Position numbers and translations under genes: made by a program. 64,000 nucleotides of DNA from Gamarada debralockiae. Taxonomy: Eukaryota; Ascomycota; Leotiomycetes; Helotiales; Hyphodiscaceae. The notes beneath the pieces are model-generated. The model had not been told where the DNA came from. It was given only the letters and a program-made list of their open reading frames with translations, and searched no databases. Shown here one piece after another: positions 12,320-23,025 of the stretch (position 1 is the stretch's first letter; each line of letters begins with the position of its first letter). The DNA lies in NCBI GenBank assembly GCA_002803225.1, contig NXFV01002067.1:1-64000 (forward strand), written 5' to 3'.

Positions 12320-13560
12320 TCGAAAACTAGAAATTGCCTTTTGGTCCGAGATTGGACAAGAGAGGATGTAATGCGGGCGATTTTGGCGTTTGGGAATCTT
12401 CGACATTCATGGAAGGAAGTGGCAATTCAGGCTTGGCGTGAAGGGCGGGCATTCGTCATTTGTTGGTAATAGGCTGTATTATAACGTCTGGTTTTTGGTT
12501 GATACCAATTGATCAATGCATGGATTCATCTGTCCTATCGCAAGAGTCGCCGAGTCGCCTCTCGGTCAAAAGGGATGCTTAAAGGATTGCTTGACTTCCA
12601 AGCAGGGTTGACCAAGATTTAGAGGCTGGCAGATGACGAAGGAATAAGGCTCGTCAAGCATGACCCAGAGGTGACACCCAGTGGCTTGTTGCCTGTGTGT
12701 TCATGCGGCAAGAGGAGCCAGCCCCTGACATCTCTTCAGGGAGGACTGCGGTAAGTCGAGCCTATCTCTGCTCAGATCTTATGGCTTAGAGGAGTTTACC
12801 CAGACGGCCAGAGTTTCTCAATTGGACGACGTCTGTCGTTCACGCCACAAGATATCGATCGACATACGTGCGGATCAGGGTCAGGGGGCTTCGGGTAAGG
12901 CTACGGGATACCCAAACGGGTTCTCCACCAAACTCAAACTCCGAAAATCTCCTAGCGAAACACCGTCCTCGTCACGACTCACCTTGGCATCCGTTTCAAC
13001 AGCACCTCTTCTGGCCTGATTATTTAAACATTTGTACCTCCAAGCATCCCCAATTTGACTTGGCGGCGGGTCAAACGCCTCTCTGTGACTTCTGCGCCGG
13101 AAATAAAGTGCGCACATGTCGGCAAGACGGCAGTACGTCCCCGCATCGTATCAGATCAGCCCTCTTCGGCGGCTGATCGGAGACGATGCGACAATGATCT
13201 GCCATCTAATCACCTGAGTCTGCAAGGCAGGCATGAGATGATACCAGGCGATATGTTTCTCGATTGTTTTCAGTCGGTGGGAATCCAGTTCAATCATCTC
13301 TTCATGAGCGAAAGGACAGTGATGGGGTCCACCTTGACAGCACTGAATGCTCACGATATCGGCGTTTATTCGGTGATGGGAATGCGCTCTGAGGAAGTTG
13401 ACAAGATGATTAAAGGGCAATTGCTTCCTTCACTGACTTGGCTTTTGGAGTCATCCATTCTATTCATCCAACTCTCTTCTAATCAGGATCCAGGCGATTC
13501 TCTTAACTTTTTAACTGTTATTCATTCTTTGTTTCGTGCTGGACACCCGCCTTCTTCGAT
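12320..13560. other. Intergenic, 3' flank of SAS3-like gene and promoter of secreted-protein gene
   Basis: About 1.2 kb with no convincing gene. One frame near 13070-13130 has a short Cys pattern (CDFCAGNKVRTC), but it lacks the remainder of any zinc-cluster domain. Confidence 0.45.
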
Positions 13561-14913
13561 ATGCTCTCTTCTGTATTATATAGTGCAGCTTTGCTGTCAC
13601 TGGCGAACGCCCATGGTGTCATTCTCGCCGCTCAAGGCATTCCTGGTTCGAACACTAGTATTGGATTCCAGGTTGACACTGCACTGGCACGGAACTGCAC
13701 CACTATCTCTCCTTGCCAGCAGGATACGACCATCATCCGCGATGCCGAGATCTCATCCAACGTTGTCAATGAATGTGGACGAACCGAGTTGACTGGCAAC
13801 ATCGATGTCGGGGAAAACACCGAGAACCAGCTTGCTGCTGGAACTGTCACCCAAGTCAAGGCAGGCACTCAGATGACCGTCACCCTCCATCAAGTCAACG
13901 CTGATGGAGCTGGACCTTACGTTTGTGACATGGATCCAACTGGTGAGCCCTATAGCTTAGCTTAACGTTCAAAATTTCATCCTAATGGTACCCAGGTAAT
14001 TCCCTCGGCGTTACTGGCCAGACCAACCTCTCCGTCACCAACAACGTCCCCGGTGTCAACGGCTTCTCGCAAGCCAAGACCGAAGACTTTAACATCACCG
14101 TTACTATGCCTACCGACCTTGCTTGCACAGGAGGTATGCCGATGCTGACTTAATTCGAGTTCCAACTGACTGACTGACATATTTTGCAGGCTCCACCGGC
14201 AACATCTGCACCATCCGATGCCGCAACAATGCTCTCGCTGGTCCCTTCGGAGGTTGCTTCGCCGTCCAACAAGTCGACACGACCCCTTCCCAGAACTCCG
14301 CCAACACCATCTCGACCGCACAGACACTTGAGGGAATCCAAGCCCGTAAGTATATGCGTTCTTGGGTGGCTTAGGAGCAGAGAGAGTTCTTTCCCTTTTC
14401 AGGCAAGATGCTTGAGCTGTAGCAGTCATTAATGTATTTATTCCTAATGAATGTGTTGCCGCTCATGCGTCTCGCCTTTTCTTTCCCCAAAACCACATGA
14501 ACCACTTCCTATGTTATATTGATCGTTACTGACGCACCACTTGAACAGAGATCCAACAAAACCAAATCGACCTCCCCGCGGCCGTAGCAGCCAACCAAAA
14601 CGCCGGCACAGGCGAAGCAGTCCAAGGGTTGGCCGCCGTCAACAATCTTTTGGGCCTCACCGTGACCTCCAAAGCCGCCGCTGTCCAGACTGTTGCAGTC
14701 GCAAACAATAGTGCTGCAGCAGCGGTTGCAACTTCGAGCGCCACCACCAAGGCTGGAAAAGCTGGAAAAGCTACTACAGCGGCGGGTTCAGCTGCCAGCG
14801 CAACTACGAGCGCGGCTGCTACGAAGAAGGGAAAGGGCAATAACAATAACAAGAGGAGGAATGGAGGCTTGAAGTGGGCTAAGAGGGCGATGGATGTTGG
14901 GCGTCAGGAATAG
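13561..14913 (+). CDS. Secreted Egh16H/Gas1 (MAS3)-type appressorium-associated protein
   Basis: Four exons inferred: 13561-13942, 13996-14133, 14190-14345 and 14549-14913, giving 346 aa. Residues 1-18 are a hydrophobic signal peptide ending ...SLANAHG. The mature part begins with GVILAAQGIPGSNTS and includes RNCTTISPCQQDTTIIRD, VNECGRTELTGNI, GPYVCDMDPTG, CTGGSTGNICTIRCRNNA and GPFGGCFAVQQ, with many paired cysteines. This is the arrangement of the gEgh16/Gas1/Gas2 family first described in powdery mildew and Magnaporthe appressoria. The C-terminal third is Ala/Thr/Lys-rich and ends in a basic GKGNNNNKRR segment. Intron 3 (about 200 nt) is longer than the others. Secretion and family membership are well supported; a role in host penetration is family knowledge, not something the sequence shows. 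Confidence 0.88.
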
Positions 14914-16349
14914 GGAGGGTGAGAGGGTTGGGTTGAGGTGTAGGGTTGGTGAATGGGAGCAGGGAGGCTGCAATTGTATATAGCGTTATCATTATTGAAG
15001 AAGGTTGGAATTCACATCATTGATTGAAAACTCCTTTATCTAACCAGTCTCCTATTACTTCATAGAAGAGGGAATTTATCATCAGCCTCCGTTTTTGATG
15101 TGGATGGACGTTTAGATAGTAGGAATCTTGAACTGAGCATATGGCGGGATAACAGTGGTATCAGCATCATGGGTCACGTCCAGAGAAATTTTTATGCACG
15201 GCTGGGCGCTGATGTAAAAGATATTGTGTGAATTGACGCATCATTATTTCTGTCCGGAAGGGTATTTATCTAAGAGTACTGTACACAAGCCTATATACAA
15301 GTTCTCGACAAATATGACCCCCCAAAGGTGGTGCTTACAGCCAGCTTATGATGTTGTTTATGATACGACACTGTAAGGTCAGAACCTTGAAAAGATCGAT
15401 AGAGAGTCATACAGTGGGTTGAGAGAAGTGATGGTATCATCAAGTCGACGATGAACATTGTTGAAGGAAAAGAATTAATGAGAAGAACTGGCGCGCACTT
15501 GAAAGGCGAACTTTAGCCTGCGTTTGCGTTTGAACCTGCACTTTTGTTGTCTTCCAATATGCACACCTTGCAGCCTTGCAAGTGGGGCATGCATTGACCA
15601 CTATTCGATCAAAAACGCCACCATAATTAGTAAATGCCTTTGGCTAGCTCTGAGGATGAGATCCTCACCGAAAGTCGAGGACTTTATCTGTGAAACTATG
15701 AGGAATTCCAAGCGAGCCAGTAGAATGTCCCAGTTTTGTCCCAGTGTAGAACCACTCGAGGTCTGTTGTATAACTGACATCAAAAAGTAAACAATACTAG
15801 TACAGGCTGCGTACAATTTACCAACGTATATATTCATGAACTTCCATTTCGCGATTCAGACACGTAAATAAACATGCTGAATTGTTCCCAGGAGACACCG
15901 CGTGGAGGCGGAAGCTCATTGTCTCCCATAACTTTTGCGGTAGTTTGATCCTTGAACGGCCGCGTGGGCAATACCCAAACGTTTCGTAGACTTCGATCGA
16001 ATTTGTGCAGTCCAGACCAATCCACTCACACATTGCCACACATAAACGTACTTCTTCTTCGGCCCCTAAAGCAAGATCAGCACGATGGCCCAGTAACTGG
16101 TTGCCCATCTTGGAGACTAACCAATGATCTACATCTATGTCGACTTCATAGATCACCTATTCAACCCTCGAATCCACAACACCTTAACATTCTAATACCT
16201 CAACACCCCAACACCAACGAAAGCGGTAAGAAACGGGTAGGTTGGCTAATTTTTATCAAGGATGAAAGTATAGGGGGTGATAAGATTGCCGATGGATGGG
16301 TGGGATTGCCAGTGTTGAGGTATTGTGGTAATTTTTGAGGTGTTGGGCT
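14914..16349. other. Intergenic, nothing coding recognised
   Basis: About 1.4 kb between convergent genes. It contains one copy of a 55-bp dispersed repeat (14973-15027). Otherwise there are short unsupported frames. Confidence 0.45.
14973..15027 (+). repeat. Dispersed short repeat, copy 1
   Basis: About 55 bp starting ATTGTATATAGCGTTATCAT and ending in TTGGAATTCACATCATTGAT plus TGA. It matches 20523-20575 with only a few substitutions and small gaps. Confidence 0.75.
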
Positions 16350-18276
16350 TCACTTCTCCTGTAGCCTTTTCTCCTTCAGCCACAGCTCATGATGCAGGCT
16401 CATAGGAACGGTGTGCTGAAGGTAATCTAACTTGGCACTCTTGTTCTTCTGGAATTCGAGCTCTTTGAACTCTGCAACTTCCTCGGCGGAGAATGTCGGA
16501 TTCACTCTGTCGGTTCCCCTGTTCGAGACTTGGCGAACAATTCGTGGCATCGCATCTGGCAGATCCACAGTTGCGTCCTCGAAGCGTTTCGCAAACCCTA
16601 ATCTCAAGATCAATGCCTCCCAGATCCATTCTACAACCATTGTAGCAGGTAGTATAGCAACGATGTGAAGAGCCAGCGGATTTGCGTATCTTCCTTCAAG
16701 CGGAGATGAATATCGTCTAGCTGTTTCCACAGAGAGTACTGCAAATCCTACGATGGCCGTTCCTGTGGCTGCACCAGTTCTTTCAAAAGGTTCAAGCTTC
16801 TTGCCCAGAAATTGGAAGACCAGTCCCGCACTGAAGACCCAAACAGGCGCAAGCTCATAGCTTGAGACTCGCTCGTCCATACCCATATACCAAACACCAA
16901 GGGCTAAAACACTCGTGAAGATACGCAACGCACTGGCCTCCTTTGAGGCCGCGTTTCGGACTTCTTCCGTTGAATCCTGTGGCCGATCTTCCGGCGGAGG
17001 CGACAGATTTCTTTCGCGTCGGACGATTGCACGGAAGGTGAAAAGCAGCACAAGACAGCCAGCTAGAACCTTGAAGAGTAGCACAAGATCCTTGAGATCA
17101 AAATCTCGTGCCCCATGACCTTCACACACCCCTATGTGACTTGGAGGGGTGTATGTAGGCCAAGAGTGGACAGCTTGAAAACCATCGAAGAGAACCAGCG
17201 CTCTGAAGAAAGAGTCCGGGAAATTCAGCGTGAACTGTGATTTTTGGACGCTATCGATAATTGTGTGAAGAGAGTCCTTCAATATCCAACTCTGCGAGGT
17301 TTGCTTTCCACTTGGGAGATGATTGCTTTCTCCTAGCTGGATGGTAGAAGAATTTAACGTCTTGACACTCATTGAAGGACTAAACGATGGCTTGGAACAA
17401 TGAAGGCCTGGTTGGGCTACCTTCACAGTCTTCCCAACTTCAGCGTGAGATCGCTTATGACGTGAAGCTTCTCGATCTCCAGATCGTAGTTCAGCTTTAG
17501 CATCCCGCCCGGAGGTCTGAATCGGACTATTGCTGTGAAGACAAAGCTTCGAGACAATCGCATGATCGTCTTCAACAAGATGTCTTTTGGTGCTAAGATG
17601 GCGGAACCATGCTGCATACTCGGATGCTAGCTTCGTATTCTCATCTCGCTCGTGGTACTTCTCCTCTTCGTCGATATGTTTGTTGGCAGGCCCTCTATCT
17701 CTAATGACTGCTCGCTTCCTTGGCTGATCGGTACCGGCCCCCTTTTCGTCCGAATTATCCCTCGTTGGCACGTCTTCGCTTTGTGTCCTTCCAAGGTTCG
17801 ACATCTTTAACCCCAACCGAGATCGGGTGCTGGTGGCTAGGGCAGGGTGGCTCAAGGTTATCTTTTGGACAGGTAGTGGTTCGGGCCCGGCTGTGGAGGC
17901 ACCATAAAAGGTAGGGCTTCGGGTAGGGTCATCTCTGATAGATTTAACAAAGGTTAGGCGTGTGTTCATTGTAGAATTCCTTTTGTGGTTGGCATCACCT
18001 CTTTCGAATAGACAGTGCTTCAAATTTCGAACTGACTGTCTCCGCCTGCTTCTCGTCCGCTGGCAGTTTGTCGTGATGTGCCCCCCTCGTATGGTTGCGT
18101 AGCTCGTCTGAAGTGCTGAATGTCTTTCTGTCCAAGCAGAATAGACAAGCGAACGGTTTAGTTGTCTTATTATTATGATGTTGGCGTTGAATGCATCGAT
18201 CGTTGATATAGGGCCCTGAGATTCAATGTCAATTGTGTAACTGTCATAGTAGAATGTCCTTACTTTGTGGCTGCAT
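16350..18276 (-). CDS. C2H2-finger protein with a polytopic membrane C-terminal half (gene A of paralogous pair)
   Basis: Three exons inferred on the minus strand: 18276-18264 (MQPQ), 18215-17999 and 17934-16350, giving 604 aa. Introns are 48 and 64 nt. Exon 2 encodes a C2H2 pattern, KPFACLFC followed by F, L and NHTRGAHH with the usual spacing. The middle is polar and basic. From about residue 320 there are about five hydrophobic segments, for example LLFKVLAGCLVLLFTF, IFTSVLALGVWYMGM, VWVFSAGLVFQFLG and ALHIVAILPATMVVEW. The C-terminus has FSAEEVAEFKELEFQ and VPMSLHHELWLKEK. That terminal block is shared with the gene at 20957-22146, so the two are probably distant paralogues. The family is not one I can name. 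The large exon is secure; the two 5' exons rest on splice signals and the zinc-finger match. A simpler start is an ATG at 17969. Confidence 0.65.
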
Positions 18277-19369
18277 TGTTGTCGGAGGCCGATGGCAGTT
18301 CGTTCACGAGAAGTGTGGTGCGATTGGGACCTGTCCACACCAAATGTAGAATCCGCCCATTAAACAACGTTGGAACCAATGTTTGAAGAAATGGCGGCAG
18401 TATAAATGATTAGGTGTTGAAGTGAAAGTCGGTAGTTGCGAAGAAGGTAAGTGCACTTTATATAGAAAGAATCCACAGCCTTGAGCTCTGGCTCGCCAGA
18501 AAATTTGGTGGACGCCGAACAAATCATGGTGTGCATGGAGGGGAGGCGAGGAGAGGTGGTCGGGCCAGGAGAGGTGGTCGGGCCAGGAGAGGTGGTGGCC
18601 TTCTGGAAGTTCTGGAAGATTGGAAGGAGTTGATCCCTGGTAGACATAGCGGGACACGAGCGAAGCATGATCAATGCTCGATTGTCTAAAGCTTAAATAA
18701 AAATTATTAGAGTAAGGCGCCGCTGCCTCCGAAGTCTGTGCGCATATGGCACAAGGTGAGCCCTGCATATCTGTGCATCGCTCACTGTCATGGGGTCGGA
18801 CTGACAAAATTGGCGGTGTGTGCACAAATGGCCCATGCATTCTGTAAACTCTCCAAAATGGCCCAATGCATTCGTAGTTTCTCCAAAATGACTTTCCGCC
18901 TTCGAGACTGAGATCCGTCTCGCAATGGAGCACCCATGGCCTTCGCTTGCGGCCAGTCGGACCCTCACACGTGAAAAGCGCCTCAGGCCTGAAAAATGAT
19001 TTTGATTTTTAAGTGGATGCACATCAGGAGGCGTAAGCTGACAACAAGAAAGGTGAAATTTAAACCGCGGGCACAGATTCGCTCTGGAAGTACCTCAATC
19101 CATTGGTCCTGGAATGCCTTCAAACTGCTCGATTGAGGCACTTTATCTCAACTAACTATATATTGTCACGTGCTCGATAAGAGAAAGAGCGACCAAAAGC
19201 AAATTGCATCTCTAGGTACAACGCACGCTGTGTAATCCATCAACAACAACATTCAAGACAACAAAAACAAATGTCCTCAAGATACAAGATATCTTAATCA
19301 ATTTGACCAACACTAGCGCATGTATTTGCGTGCTCAAGGTCGATTCTCTGAGGGGCTTGGAGTTCGAAA
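18277..19369. other. Divergent intergenic region with an 18-bp tandem repeat
   Basis: About 1.1 kb between divergently transcribed genes. It contains three tandem copies of an 18-bp unit at 18551-18600. Short minus-strand frames crossing it are Pro/Ser-rich and unconvincing. Confidence 0.4.
18551..18600. repeat. Three tandem copies of an 18-bp unit
   Basis: GAGAGGTGGTCGGGCCAG occurs twice exactly, followed by a third, partly altered copy (GAGAGGTGGTGGCC). Confidence 0.85.
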
Positions 19370-20044
19370 ATGGGGGTCCTCAAGGACACTGCCCAACTGC
19401 TAGCACTGCTACTGGCAGCATTGTGCGCAAGAATCATTCAAACATACACACCAGTCCCTCATCAAGTTCTTTCATCGTCGAGCCACTCGCAATTGCAGCA
19501 GATATACTGGGTCGGGCCCAAACAATTGTTGGATGTGTGGGCAAGGCTGGAATTTATACGCAGAGGTATACACGATGCTCAAGTGGGGATAATGCAAAGA
19601 ATAGAAAGACATGAAGTCTTAGAAAAGTTGCTGGTAGGAATTCAAGTGTCCCCTTAGATTAGAACGGATAAATATTGACACCTTCCTCCGCAGACACAAA
19701 TCTCATCCTACCTCTCCAACCCACCTCCTCCTCTCTTCTTCGCCGCATGCGTCTGTTTCGCCTGGGCCATATCCTTCTTCCGGACATCGCGCAGCGCAGA
19801 TCGATATCAGGATCGCATATTATCAGGAGGAGTCGCTGTGGGAATACTTGTCGCAGCGGTGCAGAGTAATGGGTTCGTGATAGACGTCAAAGGATATTTG
19901 GCATGGGCGATCCTTCTAGCTTTGGTCGCTAGTGGGGTTTCGCACCGAGCTTTCAACTTCTGGTTCGATCCGAAGATAAAAGAAAATCGGATAAAAACGC
20001 CGATTCAGATCCCGAATATGGTTGCTAGGACTGATGGTAATTGA
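19370..20044 (+). CDS. Small integral membrane protein of unknown function
   Basis: Two exons inferred, 19370-19633 and 19694-20044, giving 204 aa. The 60-nt intron has GTAGGA and TCCGCAG ends and joins in phase. The N-terminus is hydrophobic (TAQLLALLLAALCARII). A polar segment follows (GPKQLLDVWARLEFIRRGI, RIERHEVLEKLL). Three further hydrophobic segments come next: LFFAACVCFAWAISFF, ILSGGVAVGILVAAV and LAWAILLALVASGVS. The end is a charged tail with FWFDPKIKENR. The family was not recognised. The gene sits between two minus-strand genes that also combine polar and membrane segments, but no clear sequence similarity to either was seen. The start is the first ATG in frame. Confidence 0.6.
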
Positions 20045-20956
20045 AAGGGGCGGGTACGGATCCCGAGACTCCTGTGGAGAGTCGATTCTGGACAAACGTA
20101 GAGGCCCGTTTGTGGAACGTCGTTCTCGGAATTTGCAGAACAGGGAAGAGAACGAAAGATGAGGAGTTCTTGATCTCAGGAAGAGGTCGGAATATTTGTC
20201 ATGGCAATCCCGGATCGCATGAGTGTTAATCAGGTGGATGTTATCACATGGCATTTAAAGGAAGGAAGAAAAGCTGATGATCATTCAGCAAGGCCCATAC
20301 GTTAAGGAGCAGCAGGAGCTTTCCTGTGCATTCCTATTGCCATTCCAATCTACGAGACTGAAAGCTCAGTTACTTTATCCCTATCTATCCACTCAAAATT
20401 CGAAAACAGTTCTACATTGGATTTCGGATATACACTCCTGCCTTCTCTACCTGTCCAGTAGATTAAGGCCAAATAGGGATACCACTTTACCTGGTGAGGA
20501 GATGACTCATTGGAGGGTTCGCATTGTATAGTGTTATCATTACCGAAGCAAGTTGGAATTCACATCATTGATTGACAGGTTGTTGGATAATCGGGTCTTG
20601 TGATGTAATGACAGGGGGCGAGGCTGATCCAGCTCGAGTGAGCTGTAACTCTAACACCATGCTGGTGCCGAGAGAAGTGGACAGGTTTGTCACTTATTGT
20701 CTCATTACAAGTTCTTCGGTGTCAAAATTGAGGGTTCATTATGCGATCCAGAATACGTACTTATTTACTGGTTTATACACATCATGTGTAAAAGTTCCTA
20801 CTCTTCCGCAACACAGCAAAGATGGGCTCCTGTCATGCAGCAGCCGAAGACCATGTCTGATTCCTTTCAGGATGAAACTCATATAGCGATGAGAGATTTC
20901 TGGTCGTGGATATGAATCACTAATGCAAGGTTGTGTGTACCACTTCATCCCTCCTG
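20045..20956. other. Intergenic, contains second copy of the dispersed repeat
   Basis: About 0.9 kb between the small membrane-protein gene and the 3' end of gene B. There is no coding signal beyond short frames. Confidence 0.4.
20523..20575 (+). repeat. Dispersed short repeat, copy 2
   Basis: Matches 14973-15027: ATTGTATAGTGTTATCATTA, then AGTTGGAATTCACATCATTG. It lies in the same orientation, 5.5 kb away. Confidence 0.75.
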
Positions 20957-22146
20957 CTAGCTCTGCTGCTCAAGCCACTGCTTGTGGCGGAGGCTGACGG
21001 GAATGTTATGCACGTAGTAGTCCTTCTCGGCTTCTCTGCGCCTCTGGAATTCGAGTGCCTCGAACTTCTCGATCTCCTCAGCTGTGAAGACAACAGGTAC
21101 TTTCGGGACCGGCTTACGAGCGGGAAGGCGAGGCTCCATTTTGGCTTGAAGCTGAGGTGCTTTGTTTCGAGGTTCGTTCGTGTCATCGCTCATGAGACCG
21201 TCAAGTGGAGCTTTTGAAGACTCTCTAAATCCAATGTATGCTTGATATAGGAGGTACAGCGTTGGACAAAGTAGCGCAGAAAGCGTGAGGATCCGAATAT
21301 AAATCGACTGGCTTCCGCATGCCTCAGCTTGCAGAGGAGGAGCATTGATCGGTGAAGAGCTGACAGTCCCAATACGACTGAAGAAGTTCGCCGTTGCGTA
21401 AACCGATTGCAACCCCCGAGGGACAGTCAGGGTTTTATCGCCGATATCGATAGCTCTCCGAACAATATTGCTTCTAAAAAACTGTTGCTGATTTTGCGGA
21501 TTCGGATTTTCCAGCTCGGAACGTTGAGAGTGACTTTCAGCGGCGGCGCTGGGTGCGCCAGCTTCACCAGGAGATATCGGTATGCCACCACGACTCGGGG
21601 ATAAATGCGGTGGGTCTTGCGAAATGGCATGTTGATCAGCTACGTTCTTTGGATCTGGGGTGCTTGTCTTCTTGTTGCCCACAAGTCTATCGGGAGGTAC
21701 AAAGCTCGTAAATCTTTTATGATCCCTGGCTTTAGTTTTATATTGGCAGCGGGGACATTGGCACTCTGGACAGGCTCCAGTGTGGATATTGATATTCGAT
21801 AGGCCGCATTGGCACTAAAATCTCGGTTAGTCAGGTGTTCCTAAGCTTGCTTTGTGCCTCTGCCTCCAATACACACTTACACACTGCCAGACGAAGATTG
21901 TTCTCCTCTTTGCGGGCGGCTAGAGTCGGGGGTTGTTAGCTTTCTTGTGAGTTACATATAGATGAAGAGGGCGAGGCTGGCAACCTTGAGTTCTCTGATT
22001 GGCTCATTTAGAGTGAACGTGTCGGTGGAAATACAGGTGTTGCTGTCGTTAGGCTGCGACACGTCTTCGTCGTCACTCGTGCAGCTGATCAGGCTGGACG
22101 GTAGCGGAACTGCTTCGGTGAGAGATTTAAGACACTGAAATAACAT
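20957..22146 (-). CDS. Cys-rich zinc-ribbon-like protein with one membrane segment (gene B of paralogous pair)
   Basis: Three exons inferred on the minus strand: 22146-21985, 21919-21881 and 21814-20957, giving 352 aa. The middle exon is only 39 nt. Splicing assembles VWQCCQCGLSN, ACPECQCPRC and YKTKARDHK. This W-x-C-C-x-C ... C-P-x-C-x-x-x-R-C arrangement is common in fungal proteins of unknown function and looks zinc-binding. A polar middle (residues 100-220) precedes one hydrophobic helix, ILTLSALLCPTLYLLYQAY. The C-terminus, FTAEEIEKFEALEFQRRRE then IPVSLRHKQWLEQQ, matches the end of the gene at 16350-18276. The start is taken at the ATG at 22146; an upstream exon is possible because the frame stays open a little further. 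Function unknown. Confidence 0.62.
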
Positions 22147-22599
22147 ATCTGGGTTCTTCTGAGGCCATTGGGTGATCTGGGAACAGGTCACCACGTTTTG
22201 AAGGTGAATTTTATATTATAATCCATAGCTTTTTCTGGGTAGCCCCTAGTGTGTGGCAATTTCCGCTTAAATTCCCTGGCCAATCACTCGGCTAATACTA
22301 TTGTACGGAAAGGTATTGCAGAGGCGCGCGGACGGACACAGGGGATCAACGGGGACAGGACAGACCAGACCCGGTCCAACAATCGGAACGAGATTCCAGT
22401 AAACCGGAGGGAAAATCATGGGGTGCTTTGCAATAAAGAGTTTCGATCAGCATGAATGAGGAATAGGAAATTTCAGAAGGAAAAGGTAGGGCAAGCGTAG
22501 GGCAGTTGGACAATTGGACAATTGGGTGTAGGGCGTGAGACGACGACCCTGTACAGTCAGTTTGAAGATTGCTGCCTGCGCGTGTCCAACGGTTTTCTT

Positions 22600-23025
22600 G
22601 GGATCGACTATTTGTACTCAGCTCCCGGCTATTTATACTAACACTCGGTACACCCATCAACCTCGCGCTACCATACCAATTAGTATGGGAACGCGAGGCG
22701 CGTAGATGTTGTTCGTCCCAATAATCATCCACATCACCTACTGTAGCTGCCGCTGAAATACACGAAGTCACTGACGTTCATACACAAGTTACAGAGTAGG
22801 ATTTAGATGATATAGAGGGTGTAGATAGTCTTTTGGTAGAGGGGATTTTGATTTGTGAATAGCTTCAAATTTTTGTCCTATATAGTCCTTGATTTACATT
22901 GTGACTTATACATGCCTTGCGCGCTCATACAAATTAGTATGAGCGCGCGAGGTTACTAGGTGTACTCCCGAAAGTAAGGACAGTTGAGTACAAATAGCTA
23001 GAAGCTGAGTACAAATAGTCGATCC
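22600..23025. mobile_element. MITE-like element with terminal inverted repeats
   Basis: The two ends are inverted copies. The first 24 bases are identical, beginning GGGATCGACTATTTGTACTC, and weaker similarity continues for about 80 bp. Each half contains a hairpin with a 6-nt loop: a 6-bp stem CCATAC/GTATGG at 22671-22688 and a 12-bp stem GCGCGCTCATAC/GTATGAGCGCGC at 22919-22948. The 426-bp length and absence of coding capacity fit a non-autonomous DNA transposon. No clear target-site duplication was found because the flanks are T-rich. Confidence 0.75.

Noticed and set aside
13055..13180. Short CDFCAGNKVRTC pattern resembling the start of a zinc cluster
   Set aside because: Spacing is off (C-x2-C-x7-C), the other cysteines are missing and the frame ends soon; judged chance in a promoter region.
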